DNA of 64,000 nucleotides from Ctena decussata (taxonomy: Eukaryota > Mollusca > Bivalvia > Lucinida > Lucinidae), in assembly GCA_963989385.1 (NCBI GenBank), contig OZ022502.1:9501001-9565000 (forward strand), written 5' to 3'. Numbering within the stretch: the first letter of the stretch is position 1; each line of letters opens with the position of its first letter. A model generated the notes under the pieces. The model saw only the letters and a program-made list of their open reading frames with translations, did no database searches and was not told the origin of the DNA. Shown here piece by piece: positions 54,441 through 64,000 of the stretch. A program made the position numbers and the translations under genes.

Positions 54441-55073
54441 CATATTTCTTTGGTTATAAGATAGGGGTTTTCCCTTTCAAACCAATCTTATTAGACAGAA
54501 TAAGAATTTTGAGATTGTTTTAGAAGGAAAATTCCATCTCATAGCAGACTTTCAAATTGACCGACATATCTGGGGTCATTCTGAATAGATACAGTAGATA
54601 CTAAGATTAACATGAATGGATACATCGAGAAAACAGAACACTCAGCTCATTAAAAGGGAGACAACTCTAGCAGAATAGAATTTTTCCTTGTGCTTGAAGC
54701 CCTTCTCACAGGGCTCCCCAGGGAGAAATCTTTTCCTTTATGAGTAGCCCTATATGAGTAAATTCATGGAGCAAATTTTAGCCAAATTCAGTCCCTTAAG
54801 GGTTATCCTGTCCCTTTAGATTTACTCTGTCCCTTAAGGGTTCTGTGAGAAGAGAGACAAACACCTCTAGGTCAGTGTTATCTTGAGGGGGTTAGACACT
54901 GGGTCTGCTTGTCCTTCTGGATGTTACTGGTAATTCTTGAAATAATGTCTGGCCATTCTCCATGATAACTTGTGGCCCCACCAGAGCCGCCTCAGCAAGG
55001 TGGAGGTTCTGCCGAGGGCACACAGCATAGGTATAAAACCACATTGTGTTCATATTGTAGATCTTTTGTTGTC

Positions 55074-55079
55074 ATTAAA
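55074..55079 (+). terminator. ACTR6: Possible ACTR6 poly(A) signal (ATTAAA)
   Basis: ATTAAA in a T/G-rich stretch about 940 bases past the ACTR6 stop. Position and context are permissive but not specific. Confidence 0.2.
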
Positions 55080-55479
55080 GGATATTTTTATAATGTTTGC
55101 TTTCTAATTCTTAATAGTGCCAACACCATTTTATAGTGAGTATCCAGTGTTACACACCTGAAGAAACTGGACATTTCAACCATAAATATTTACACTCGCC
55201 ACTGACTTCCCATTGGTGAAACCTTTAGAGCAACTAGCTTCATACACCGATGAAGGACAACTGATCATGTGACGTTGTCGTCAAGCAACGTTTTATGTAA
55301 CCAAACGTTGATTGGTTCTTGAAACCTTCGATTGACGCCACGTCAGGGCCACGACTGTTTAACGTTATGGCCTAACATGTCATTACTAACTTTTCGTTGA
55401 CCCATGTTTTGCCTATTCTACACCAAATTACCACGAACACGGCACAGAGAGGTGCACAACTAAAATGTAATATAAGAAT

Positions 55480-55632
55480 AAAAATTTTATTTTTTAGCGT
55501 TCGTTGTGTTAAGAAGCTAGTGGTCGTTGCTAAAATTCTACAAGAAGAGCTTCGCGCTTCATGGAATTTTAGCTCCGTCCACTGGCTTCATCACCCGATG
55601 AACGCTGAAAAATCAATCAAATTTTAATTCTT
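55480..55632. repeat. Foldback palindrome in the ACTR6-SAP18 gap
   Basis: AAAATTTTATTTTTTAGCGT and GAAGCTAGTGG pair with CCACTGGCTTC and ATGAACGCTGAAAAATC. The 76-codon open frame across it (55397-55627) is a by-product. Confidence 0.6.
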
Positions 55633-55694
55633 AAATGAAGACAATTGCCTGAGCAACAAAATGGTGATAAGGGATGAAAAATAAAACAACAGCT

Positions 55695-55870
55695 CCAGCT
55701 AAGGTGGGGTTTTGAGGATAATTCTAGGGTAATTTTATTTTTATTTCTCAACGAAAACATACATTGTGACCCCTCATTAGAACTGTCTCAGCAAGCTGGT
55801 TCTAATTAGGGGTCACAATATATGTTTTTATGCAGAAATATAGAAAATCATACCTAAATTTTCCATGTTA
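55695..55870. mobile_element. FB6 foldback element
   Basis: AACATACATTGTGACCCCTC at about 55764 pairs with GGGGTCACAATATATGTTT at about 55810. Flanked by AAGGTGGGGTTTTGAGG and a decayed partner. Confidence 0.6.
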
Positions 55871-56445
55871 CCCCTTCTTTTCTGGAGGACATGAAAGGGA
55901 ATACTCTATAGTAATACAATCCCTTGAGGCTTACAGTCACTGGAGCACCATATCTACCCCGGAAAAAGTAAGTAGAGACACAAGGTACAATAAAAATATT
56001 TATTCTTTTGTCAGTTTTTATGAATGAGAAAATGTATGATACAATACTGTATACGTGGTAATTTTCGCGGGTTCAAATTTTCGTGGTTCAGTGTCATAAA
56101 CATAAACATTCATTTTCACGATTTTAATGTTCACGGTTAGCAACATGCGCGAAAAGCAAAACTACTCCTTTTTCACTTGAGCCAGTTCGTTCATAAACCT
56201 GCGGCATGGCCGCGGCAGGTTAATGAAAGAAGTGGCTCAAGTGAAAAGTACCAGCAATTGCTGAAGCAAACAGAAACAAAATATATGAACACTGTATCTA
56301 CAGAAGATACTTTGTAAGAAACAGAACATTATTTCGCGATTTTAATATATGGGTTTCTAAGTGACCGCAAAATACTGTGACAAATGGAACACCGTGAAAA
56401 ATTATCTTGTATACGTTATAACTAGCATAAAAATGAAATGTTCCC

Positions 56446-56580
56446 AAGCAAATAGTGAAGCCCCAGATCAGACTGAACCTGATCAGGGTCTACAGTATTA
56501 GCCTTCCCAAGCAAATAGTGAAGCCCCAGATCAGACTGAACCTGATCAGGGTCTACAGTTTTAGCCTTCAGCCAGCAGTT
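56446..56580. repeat. Tandem pair of about 67-bp FB2-like units
   Basis: CCCAAGCAAATAGTGAAGCC to GGGTCTACAGT.TTAGCCTT occurs twice in a row with one or two differences. Confidence 0.8.
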
Positions 56581-57644
56581 ATAAGTAACATTTCCTGACA
56601 GGACAACTAGCCTGTCCAAATTCAATAATTTAAAACCAACTAAAGAAGTTTGGCAGCACAAAGCTGTGAATACGAGAGTATTTTGTGATAGTTGGGAATA
56701 ATTTCTATTAAATCTCAATGAAAACACATCGTGATCTCTCACGACAATTGTCTAATGAGGTGTCACAACATTTGTTCATATGGAAAAATAAGACAAATTG
56801 TCCAACAATTATCAACATATACTCCCACTAAATTACCTGGAGCTCTGAATTGTTAGTTGGCGTAGTTAAGGTGAAAAGAATACATCTGCTTGTTTTTCAA
56901 CTGTTTCTACAAGGGGAAACAACTTTTGTGACTTCCTGATTGCTACCCTGGATGAAGTTTCCCTTACAAAATGGGGCTACTCTTCAAGAAATAATTTGCT
57001 TCTAAAAAATTTAAGAAGCAAATTAAATATTTGCTCCTTAAGGAGCAAATTCTTTTTTTAAGAGAAGCCCTCGATGAAATAGGAGACAAATTCCTCATGA
57101 CAAGAATTTTTCCCTGAAATTGTTCTCATTCTTATAGATGTCCCAATGTACTGATGTATTACATAGTATTACACAGTAATTGTACCAGCGCAGTTAAATG
57201 ATGGTGGTGGTGAATGGATGATATGGGTTTTACAGCCTTTTAAACAGCATTTCAGCCATTCTGAGGAAGAAATAGTTCAAAGGCCAGAGAAGAATCATGA
57301 CGCTGGCTGGACTGGAATCAGCCTCTGGGTTCTGAGTTCAGAGCACTGGTCCTATGGCCAATGGTGAATGTAATCATACGTGACAATGACAATAGTGAAG
57401 TATATATAAATGGTAATGGCAACTGGAACTACGTATATGAAGAAACATTTTTTTCTCCCTGAAGTGACATTAGGTACATGTAAGACAAAATAATCTGGAT
57501 ACAAAGGAGATCACATTTCACTTGAACTTCAGAATGAGAGAAGATGCTTACTGCATCTGCATACAGCTAGAAAATCAGACCAGTCTGTGTATCTTTGCAG
57601 CAGAATCAGTCTTCTCTGTTAGTAGAAACTGCCTCTACTTTCTA

Positions 57645-57850
57645 ACCATTAAAGAGCCAAAAAGAAAGACAACAAAATTTACTATACTTAAGGACAAAAG
57701 TTATGCACGGATGTTAAATTAACATCCATGCTGAACTTTTGTCCTTAAGTATATATAAAAATTAACAGATCTGGTCCAACCTTTACCGAGAATTCAAAGA
57801 CTAGAGGGCAGACAGTGTAGCCCATAATTAGCCACTTCATCTGGATATAA
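57645..57850. mobile_element. FB4 fragment with a nested perfect palindrome
   Basis: AACCATTAAAGAGCC start and AGACAGTGTAGCCC arm. Inside, ACTTAAGGACAAAAGTT at about 57687 pairs with AACTTTTGTCCTTAAGT at about 57736. Confidence 0.6.
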
Positions 57851-58135
57851 ATTCTTTTAAGTGAAAAAGAATTTAAATAAACCATCCCAAAAGATCACAT
57901 AGACATGTCCAAAATTCAAAGATGCGAAATCATTTCAGAAATGGTTGCATCCAAATATAGTGCATCTCATAATACTACTCAACACTATTCTGGACAACAC
58001 TACAGTCACTACAATGGCATGGCTCCCATTCCAACTAAATTACGATGGTATTAAACACAAATTAGCCTTTAATGCTCGTCTGCCTTACATTCTTTGTACA
58101 GTCTTATACCTTTGTAAAGACCACAAAATGCACTG

Positions 58136-58141
58136 TTTATT
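58136..58141 (-). terminator. SAP18: Possible SAP18 poly(A) signal (AATAAA)
   Basis: A canonical AATAAA on the minus strand about 275 bases past the SAP18 stop codon. Only the hexamer is visible; cleavage here is inference. Confidence 0.35.
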
Positions 58142-58414
58142 CAGTCATTAGACTAGTTTTTCCCATTCCCGAAATAATCTCAAAGATCTAGAGCCATCTT
58201 GTAAGATGGATCTAGATCTCTGAGATTGTTTTGGGAGAGAAAAATCCATTTTATAGCTGAGTTACACAAGACTGATTTGCAGTACTTTTGGAAGGATAAA
58301 ATACCTTAAAACTGAATAAATATGGTAAAATTATGGACTGTATCCTATTTGTAGTAAAACTGGGAGCTCAGAATCACTTTTCATAGTCTTGTCCTCTGGA
58401 ATGATATTAAATTC

Positions 58415-58706
58415 TCAATATGGCCTTGACCTTCGTCCCATCATGCCTTGTTGTCTTGCTGGTCCTCTAGGTGGTGTTATAGCAATGTCTAAATAGTCAC
58501 CAATATTAAAACGTTTCGAGGCCAAAGTCACAGTATCATCCTGACCTCTGTGTCCTGAGCATGTTGTCCCTATCTCTCTCATTCTGTGAACAGGGTTTCT
58601 GGGGTCAGGATACACTATGGAGAAATCAAAGAAAGTTCCTTTTCTTCTTGCATCAGGGTTCACTTCTTTTACTAAACTTGTCAGCTCTTTTAACGAAGCA
58701 TCCAAC
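58415..58706 (-). CDS. SAP18: SAP18 terminal exon
   Basis: Encodes LDASLKELTSLVKEVNPDAR, KRFNIGDYLDIAITPPRGP and a Gly/Arg-rich end, stop TGA 58417-58415. The acceptor CATTCCAG is only 25 bases from a foldback element (FB7) at 58734-58977, which would supply the branch-point region. Confidence 0.95.
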
Positions 58707-59989
58707 CTGGAATGGTTCAACAGATGATGAACAGGGCCCAGTTGTTCAAAGCATCGTTAATTTAACAAGCTCGTTCAGAGGTCAACTCGTTAAGTGCTTT
58801 ATGACTTTATAACCAGATACACAAACATTTTTTGTTGAAAAAATGTGAGAAGCTTTTGCAATGCAAAAGCCTCTCACATTTTTTTAGCGAAAAATATTGC
58901 CGTATTAGAGATATTAATGTTTGAAATTTTAACGAAACGTTAACTAACGACGTCATTAGTTTTGAGCAACTGGGCCCAGATGGACTACTTGTGATTTTAC
59001 ATCCTTTTAATAGTATTTCAATAATATCATAGGGACAAAGGCTAACAAATTTGACTGAGGGGCCCAGACTGCCAAAGTTCAATATTTTTCTCTAAACATT
59101 CTGATGCCCAGCCCATAATTAAGGGGCCATGGGTGATTGGGCTCTTATTTGTCTTTTTCCCTGTATCAGCACAATGGGCAGGTGATAGTGAAAGGCTGCG
59201 TGAAATGGCTGGCTGGCTGATTTGATGCTTAACGTCCACGGTAAACAACTAAGGTCATGTCGGGATGGTCAGTTAACCTGACCACACTATTCCTGGGCAG
59301 GCTTAGACCTCCTAAGCGGTTAACCAGTACTAAGTGCACATACTTTTGCCAGTAACTGACAACTGCCCTTCTTGAATCAGCGGAAGGAGAAACGAAAGTA
59401 TGTGGCCAGACCGGGATTCGAACCCAGGACCTCTGACTTACGAGTCAGGTGCCCTACCGATTGCGCTACCCGGCCCGGCCTGCGTGAAATGGAACCTCAT
59501 TTACAGTTGAAAGGATTTCTGCCTTCAGTGGGAGTCAAACCCAGGACCACTGGATCAGCAGGTCAGGGCTTAACCCACTGAACCACTAGGGCTTCCAGGA
59601 ATAGTTCCAAGGTGTATGGGTGCACTGCCATGTTTTTCCACAGACACCTGGGGTCAGTATAGCCTTTCTGGTCTAAAATGATCTCTTGCATATAATAATT
59701 GTTACGTTTTAGAATACCTTGATCACTACTCTTAATCACGAATTTGTATTAACACTTCTGGATAAGGTTTTTTTAAAACCTTGTCCAGAAGTGTTTTGCA
59801 ACTTGGTAAAATCCAATTTCTGCAGGAGGCATTTTCCTGAAACACTTAACTGAAGTCCTGGAAAAAAAACTACAATATTTACCATGTGTATATCTGAAGT
59901 TCATTAGTTGGAAAGTTGCCTCTCTGAAACTCTTGTAGATTGTTGTGACGACCAGAATTGTAAAACACTCTCAACAGGAGAGGACATGT
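58415..59989 (-). CDS. SAP18: SAP18 (Sin3-associated polypeptide 18), last two coding exons
   Basis: Exons 59989-59883 and 58706-58415 join in phase to 132 aa plus stop. They read TCPLLLRVFYNSGRHNNLQE, GNFPTNELQIYTW, LDASLKELTSLVKEV, IGDYLDIAITPP, ending RRSRPY, very close to human SAP18 from its TCPLLLRVF onward. SAP18 has a ubiquitin-like fold and works in the Sin3-HDAC corepressor and, with RNPS1 and Acinus, in the ASAP splicing/exon-junction complex. The human protein has roughly 24 residues before this point, so one short start exon is missing. I found none between 59990 and 64000, so it probably lies past the right edge beyond the retrotransposon. A possible AATAAA (minus strand) is at 58141-58136. 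Confidence 0.95.
58734..58977. mobile_element. FB7 inverted-end element beside SAP18 terminal exon
   Basis: Same ends (GGGCCCAGTTGTTCAAA; GAGCAACTGGGCCC) and same inner hairpin (GCTTTTGCAATGCAAAAGC) as 24930-25176. It ends 25 bases from the SAP18 exon acceptor. A rearranged half-copy is at about 28545-28675 and a solo end at about 22590-22650. Confidence 0.8.
59219..59479 (-). mobile_element. tRNA-headed SINE, copy 3 (best head)
   Basis: On the minus strand: GGGTAGCGCAATCGGTAGGG then CACCTGACTCGTAAGTCAG, and a perfect B box GGTTCGAATCCCGG. The body and tail match copies 1 and 2. It lies in the SAP18 intron in the host orientation. Confidence 0.85.
59746..59806. repeat. Short perfect hairpin in the SAP18 intron
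   Basis: AACACTTCTGGATAAGGTTTT pairs with AAAACCTTGTCCAGAAGTGTT, near position 59750-59800. Confidence 0.8.
59883..59989 (-). CDS. SAP18: SAP18 internal exon
   Basis: Encodes TCPLLLRVFYNSGRH then FQRGNFPTNELQIYTW. Acceptor TTTGCAG, donor ACATG|GTAAAT, phase 2. It begins in phase 0, so the missing upstream exon must end on a codon boundary. Confidence 0.94.
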
Positions 59990-60435
59990 CTGCAAAGAAA
60001 CAAAAAAAGCTTTTAGAAATGCTCAGTAAAACAAGTAACTACAGGGAGCACCAGAAACAATGGGATCATTTGGATAATTTGAAGATAATGTGTCTAACTT
60101 CTCTAATGAAAATGAGATTACGAAGATAATTTGAAGATAATTTTTCTTGCTTCTCAATGAAAATGGATCTATGTTGTGACTCCTTATTAAAACCATCTCA
60201 GTAAGACAATCTAGGCTATTCAAATGACTTATTTACATAAGAAACCATCTGACTTTCAAATTCTTGAACAAAGCTCATGACTACAAACTGTCAAAAACTG
60301 ACTACAGTCATGAAACCGAGCCATTACACAATTTGTCCATTATGAGGGCTACATGTCTCTCATGCTGGGGAAAGGGTCCTTGTTTGCATTTTGATGATGG
60401 GGGCTGGGGCTTTAAAGTGAGGGAGGGGGATTTCA

Positions 60436-61345
60436 GGACAACTCAGCCCATAACATACTCGACCCATAACAATCCCGGCCCAGAGCAAACTTGGCCCATG
60501 GTAATACCAGAGACACGTATGAGAAAGGATTCTATTGGAACAAATAATTGTTCTTTAAATTTAGGCCTAAAATTTTGTTTCTGAGGTTATCAAAGTTTGC
60601 TCTCTTGAAATTGTGCATATGTCAATGCTTTCCCCATACGGATAGTGGATTTAGCATGGAAATTTGACTTTACCACCCTCCCCCACCCTGCCCCCTCCAC
60701 ACAGCTTTGGAATTAGTTCTTTACCAAAAGTATCGACCTCCAGGAATCCCTGTGAATATCTAGGCACACATTTTCTACCATTTTCCTATTCCAAGACCGA
60801 GCTTGTGATGGGATGAGTTTGTAAACATGAGTCTACTCTACTTTGTTAAACCATATCATTTTGGATAAACTCTGGGACTCGGAGAATGCAGATTTGAGTG
60901 CATTTGTCAATGCGTTCCCCATACGGATGGTGGATTTAGCATGGAAATTCAACTTTACCACCCTCCCCCACCCCTTCCCCCCTCCACACAAGTTTGGAGT
61001 TAGTTCTTTACCAAAAGTATCAACCTCCAGGAATCCCTGTGAATATCCATGTACACATTTTCTACAATATTCCTATTCCAAGACCGATCTCGGGATGGGA
61101 CTAATTTGTAAACATGAGCTGACTTTGTTATACCATATCAATTTGGATAAACTCTGGGACTCAGAGAATGTAGATTTAAGTCTGTTTGAACATCACATTT
61201 CAAAATAAATTGAAAATTTGGAAACACCATTAAATTGTTAAAAGCAAGGGGCAATACTGTATGTATGGGCCGAGTTTGTTATGGCCGAGTTTGTGTGGGC
61301 CAATTTTGTTATGGGCCGAGTTTGTGATGGGCCGAGATGTCCAGT
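60436..61345. mobile_element. 0.9 kb element whose inverted ends are tandem repeats
   Basis: The left end has several units like ACTCGACCCATAACA and TCGGCCCA; the right end has the inverse GGGCCGAGTTTGTTAT units four times (61266-61345). Between them is a direct duplication of about 286 bases (CCCCATACGGAT.GTGGATT at about 60634 and 60920). No coding frame. Confidence 0.65.
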
Positions 61346-61761
61346 TACTGAGTGAGTGAGGGGGTGGGTAGGTGGGTGGGGGGCTTGGGGGAGGTGCGGT
61401 GGATGACAAAGTATGGGATTTAAAGTGGGACATAGAAAGAGTTTAACCTCTTCAAACGCCAGGTAAAGACAGATACACAATATGCCACATATTTATCAGA
61501 CCCAAAACAGCATGAAATCGTATGAGCTTTATTCTATTCTATCCCATAACCTTACTAGGTCATTGGGGCACCACAGATGACTTCCAAACAATCCCTTTCC
61601 ACCTTGTCCTGTCTTCAGCTGCCCTAGTTGAGCTGGCAAAATCAATTCCTGTCAGTAGTTCATCATATTCTCCAATGGCTGCTTGGATCTTCATGCGAAC
61701 CTCCTCATTGGTTACATGGTCCTTGTACGAAATGTTCAGTAACCTTCGGTAGCATCTCATC

Positions 61762-62253
61762 TCAAAGGCCTGCGTTCTTTTCTCTAACTGCTGTCAAGGT
61801 CCACAATTCACAGGCATACAGAAATATGGAAATGACAAGGGAGCGCATAAGTTTCACCTTTGTTCCAAGAGATATGTTGTTATCTCTCCAAATTGGTTTC
61901 AGCTTGGTAAGAGCTAAAGTGGCTTGTTCAATCCTTGAGAGAACCTCCTGTTTTGAGCCCTCATCTGAGACAACTGCTCTAAGGTATTTGAAGCTGCTTA
62001 CAGTACCCAGCTCTTGCCCCTTTACCTTGATCTCCCTCTGGATGCCATCTGCGCCGTTCGTCATCAGTTTGGTCTTCTCAGCACTGACCTCCATCTTATA
62101 TCTTGTGCAGGTTTGGACGAGACTTTCAACTAGAGATTCTAGTTCCTGCTCTTCCTCAGCTAGAGCCTCTATGTCATCGGCAAACCGCAGATTGGTAATG
62201 TTTCTGCCGCCTATGCTAACCTTTCCGTCATGTTCTTCCAGGGCATCAGACAT
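61762..62253 (-). pseudogene. Reverse-transcriptase fragment carrying the FADD box
   Basis: An open stretch of 163 codons starting MSDALEEHDGKVSIGGRNIT, with FADDIEALAEEEQELE and the thumb-like ACELWTLTAVREK. It continues the RT of the preceding reading frame after a frameshift at about 62285 and is cut by another at about 61770, so it is a broken piece, not a gene in its own right. Confidence 0.8.
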
Positions 62254-62654
62254 GATCTGTTCGAGAAAAATGTTGAAGAGGGTGGGTGACTGACAGAAGA
62301 CATCCTTGTCTTACTCCAACTGTTGTTCTGAACCATTCTCCTGTGCTACCATTTATCAGGACTGCACTTGTAGCCTTGTCGTATAGCTGCTCAATGGTGC
62401 AAACTAGATTTGTACTGATATTGTACTTCCGCATGGTGGCCCATAAGGCTGCATGCCATACCCTGTCAAAGGCTTTTTTTGAAATCAATGAAGACATGGT
62501 ACAGATTCTGCTGATGTTGGAGATACTTTTCACACAGGATTCTAAGGTTGAAGATCTGTTCTGTGGTGCTCCTTCCTGCTCCGAACCCAGCCTGTTCTTC
62601 GGCAATTATCTCTTCGGCTTGTTGTTTAAGCCTATTCAAGATGACTTTCAGCAT
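62246..62654 (-). pseudogene. Reverse-transcriptase fragment, finger/palm start
   Basis: Two overlapping frames (62654-62466 and 62605-62246) together give ILNRLKQQAEEIIAEEQAGF, GAGRSTTEQIF, VFIDFKK, then AFDRVWHAALWATMRKYN and VGVRQGCLLS. The frame changes at the T-run at 62471-62477. Part of the decayed LINE. Confidence 0.8.
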
Positions 62655-63480
62655 GACTTTGCTTGAATGTCTGATGAGGCTGATGGTTCTGTAGTTCTGG
62701 CAGAGCTGTAGGTTGCTTTTTTTAGGGAGTCCATGGGGTAGGCCATTCTCCCGTTCTCCAGATCCTGTTACAGATATCTGTTAAAACATCAATCATGGTC
62801 TCCCCCCCAGCTTGAACAAGTTCTGCTGGTATATTATCAACTCCAGCAGATTTCCCCTTCTTTAGTGCTGCTACTGCAATCTCAACTTCCTCATGAAGGA
62901 TCGGCTTTTGATCTTCTGGGGGCTGATTTCAGTCAAGAACCGCATTGTCACCGTAAGTCTCATGGTTGTATAGTTCTGAGCAATATTCTGTCCATCTGCT
63001 GAGAATCTCTTGTTCCTCTGTAAGACATTTCCCAGACTTGTCCTGGATAGTTGTGGATCTACCCTGTTTCTCTGAAGTTAGATCCTTCACCAGCTGGTAT
63101 GCTTTCCTGCTGTTGTTTTTGTTCAGGCAAGTTTCAATCTCCTCGCACTGACTAGCTATCTATCTATCTTCCGTTACGTCTTAACCCCCGAGGGGGACAA
63201 CAGACGGGTTCCGGCGAACCAAGTGCTGAAGGGGGTTAGCTGGAACAAATGTATAGGAAAGTATGTGAAATGAGTTTGTACAGTGAGATAAAGAGTGTAA
63301 GTATAGTTAAAAGATAAAAACAGAAATTGGTGTTTAGGGAGAGACATGGATTACCTGGCAGACAGCACTGCTGAACTGCTATCCAGTCCTCCTTCGCTTT
63401 CTTCACTGCCTTTTGAATCCCCTTGCTTGCTTCCCTGTATTCTTCTGCCCTCCTGCATCATACATCTTCTTCAAATTTCT

Positions 63481-64000
63481 CCTCTCATCACCACACTGGT
63501 CTGGCATTCATCACAGGCAACGAAGGCAACGTAATATAAAACTTGATTTTTTCGCATATCGTTTAGATTAATTTCAAACTATTATTCTTACGGACCCGGC
63601 AGTTTGTTATACCTCTTAGTCAGACCAGAGTTTTGAAGAAATTCCGTCTAGTTATTTTGCAGTGCTTGAATAAGTTTCTTTATCGATTCGTTGCATAGAC
63701 GTTGTAGTAAAAAATTGTTTTCAAGCATTTCTTGAATATGCATATGAATTCAGTAAAACTTTTGATTCCTATTTCAAGAGCAGGGGATCGGATGGTCCGT
63801 GAGACTATACTTCTGAAACAAACTTATCCAGATCGGCGGAACAAGCAAGATTCATGTACGTTGTCTTCGTTACCTGTGTTGAATGCCAGACCAGTGTGCA
63901 TCACAGAGGTCGAGAACATCTTTCGTGACCCAGGGCTTTTTCCTGCCACATTCCTTCCCAAGTATCTCACTCAGTCACTGGCTGCCTCAGTCACTATTGT
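63481..64000. other. Right edge, nothing assigned
   Basis: CTGGTCTGGCATTCATCACA (about 63500) has an inverted partner GAATGCCAGACCAGTGTGCA at about 63880, so this may be one more inverted-end insertion or rearranged LINE sequence. No SAP18 start exon was recognised here. Confidence 0.35.

Larger units (their letters stand above)
54441..58414. other. ACTR6-SAP18 tail-to-tail intergenic region
   Basis: Both genes end toward this 4 kb gap. It holds several decayed foldback elements (54660-54760, 55480-55632, 55695-55870, 56150-56260, 56700-56850, 56985-57072, 57645-57850), two tandem FB2 half-units at 56446-56580 and a hairpin at 58160-58240. No further gene is supported. Confidence 0.6.
61500..63480 (-). 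mobile_element. Decayed non-LTR (LINE) retrotransposon, reverse-transcriptase region
   Basis: Read on the minus strand the region gives, in order: a charged segment (REYRKASKGIQKAV-like, about 63430-63380), SRKAYQLVKDLTSEKQGRST (about 63110), KKGKSAGVDNIPAELVQ (about 62860), RT motifs EEQAGFGAGRSTTEQIFNLR, IDFKK then AFDRVWHAALW, VGVRQGCLLS, the catalytic FADD box (LRFADDIEALAEEEQ), EVSAEKTKLMTN, and the C-terminal CELWTLTAVREK and CYRRLLNISYKDH. Frameshifts interrupt it near 62475 (a run of seven T), 62285 and 61770. The usual KRR-rich segment between IGEYDELL and TRAAEDRTRWKGIV is missing, an internal deletion. The 5' end (endonuclease) is not in the window. The clade is not assigned. Confidence 0.85.

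Noticed and set aside
55397..55627. 76-codon open frame between ACTR6 and SAP18 as a small gene
   Set aside because: It spans a foldback palindrome, and nothing suggests selection on the protein.
59401..59479. Functional tRNA gene (good A and B boxes on the minus strand)
   Set aside because: The acceptor and anticodon stems do not close properly, and the same head is joined to a conserved 170-base body in two other places, so it is a SINE head.
61628..62293. 221-codon plus-strand open frame, the longest in the window
   Set aside because: It is the antisense of the LINE reverse transcriptase. The minus strand in the same place encodes FADD and other RT motifs.

Overview
This is animal nuclear DNA. 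Every gene has short exons (57 to 292 bases) with GT/AG borders, separated by long AT-rich introns full of repeats. The mix of foldback elements, tRNA-headed SINEs, poly-G/poly-C tracts and repeats ending in GACGGACG next to GAGCTAAAA looks like a bivalve mollusc genome. That placement is inference from repeat style, not from a marker gene.

Three protein-coding genes can be read. (1) Minus strand, 32690 down to 104: a 15-exon F-box/WD40 gene. The exons join in phase into 2169 bases (722 codons plus stop), so the reading frame appears complete. (2) Plus strand, 33769 to 54136: the complete 12-exon gene for actin-related protein 6 (ACTR6). The joined frame is 1191 bases (396 aa), the same length as human ARP6. 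(3) Minus strand, 59989 down to 58415: the last two coding exons of SAP18; the exon with the start codon is not visible and probably lies past the right edge. Genes 1 and 2 are head to head, with 1078 bases between start codons, so the gap is a candidate two-way promoter. Gene 1 suggests an SCF ubiquitin-ligase substrate receptor. Genes 2 and 3 are chromatin factors (SRCAP/SWR1-type remodelling; Sin3 and ASAP complexes). No operon-like cooperation is implied.

The rest is repeats. Gene 1 introns carry two different minisatellites, each with a 33-base unit, and an 8.9 kb intron (15004 to 23944) made mostly of mosaic dispersed elements. ACTR6 introns hold a 2.75 kb and a 3.05 kb element with inverted ends, plus many 100 to 250 bp foldback elements, several within 15 to 40 bases of splice sites. 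The best-supported family (FB1) has ten copies, five flanked by perfect 4-base A/T-only direct repeats. The right end (about 61500 to 63480) is a decayed non-LTR retrotransposon, and a second reverse-transcriptase fragment lies at about 34450 to 34880. I found no CRISPR array, no operon and no clear intact tRNA gene. The least ordinary observations are the foldback families lying against splice sites, the partial triplication of one exon's 3' splice site, and a doubled W-x-x-W/QR module in the F-box protein.
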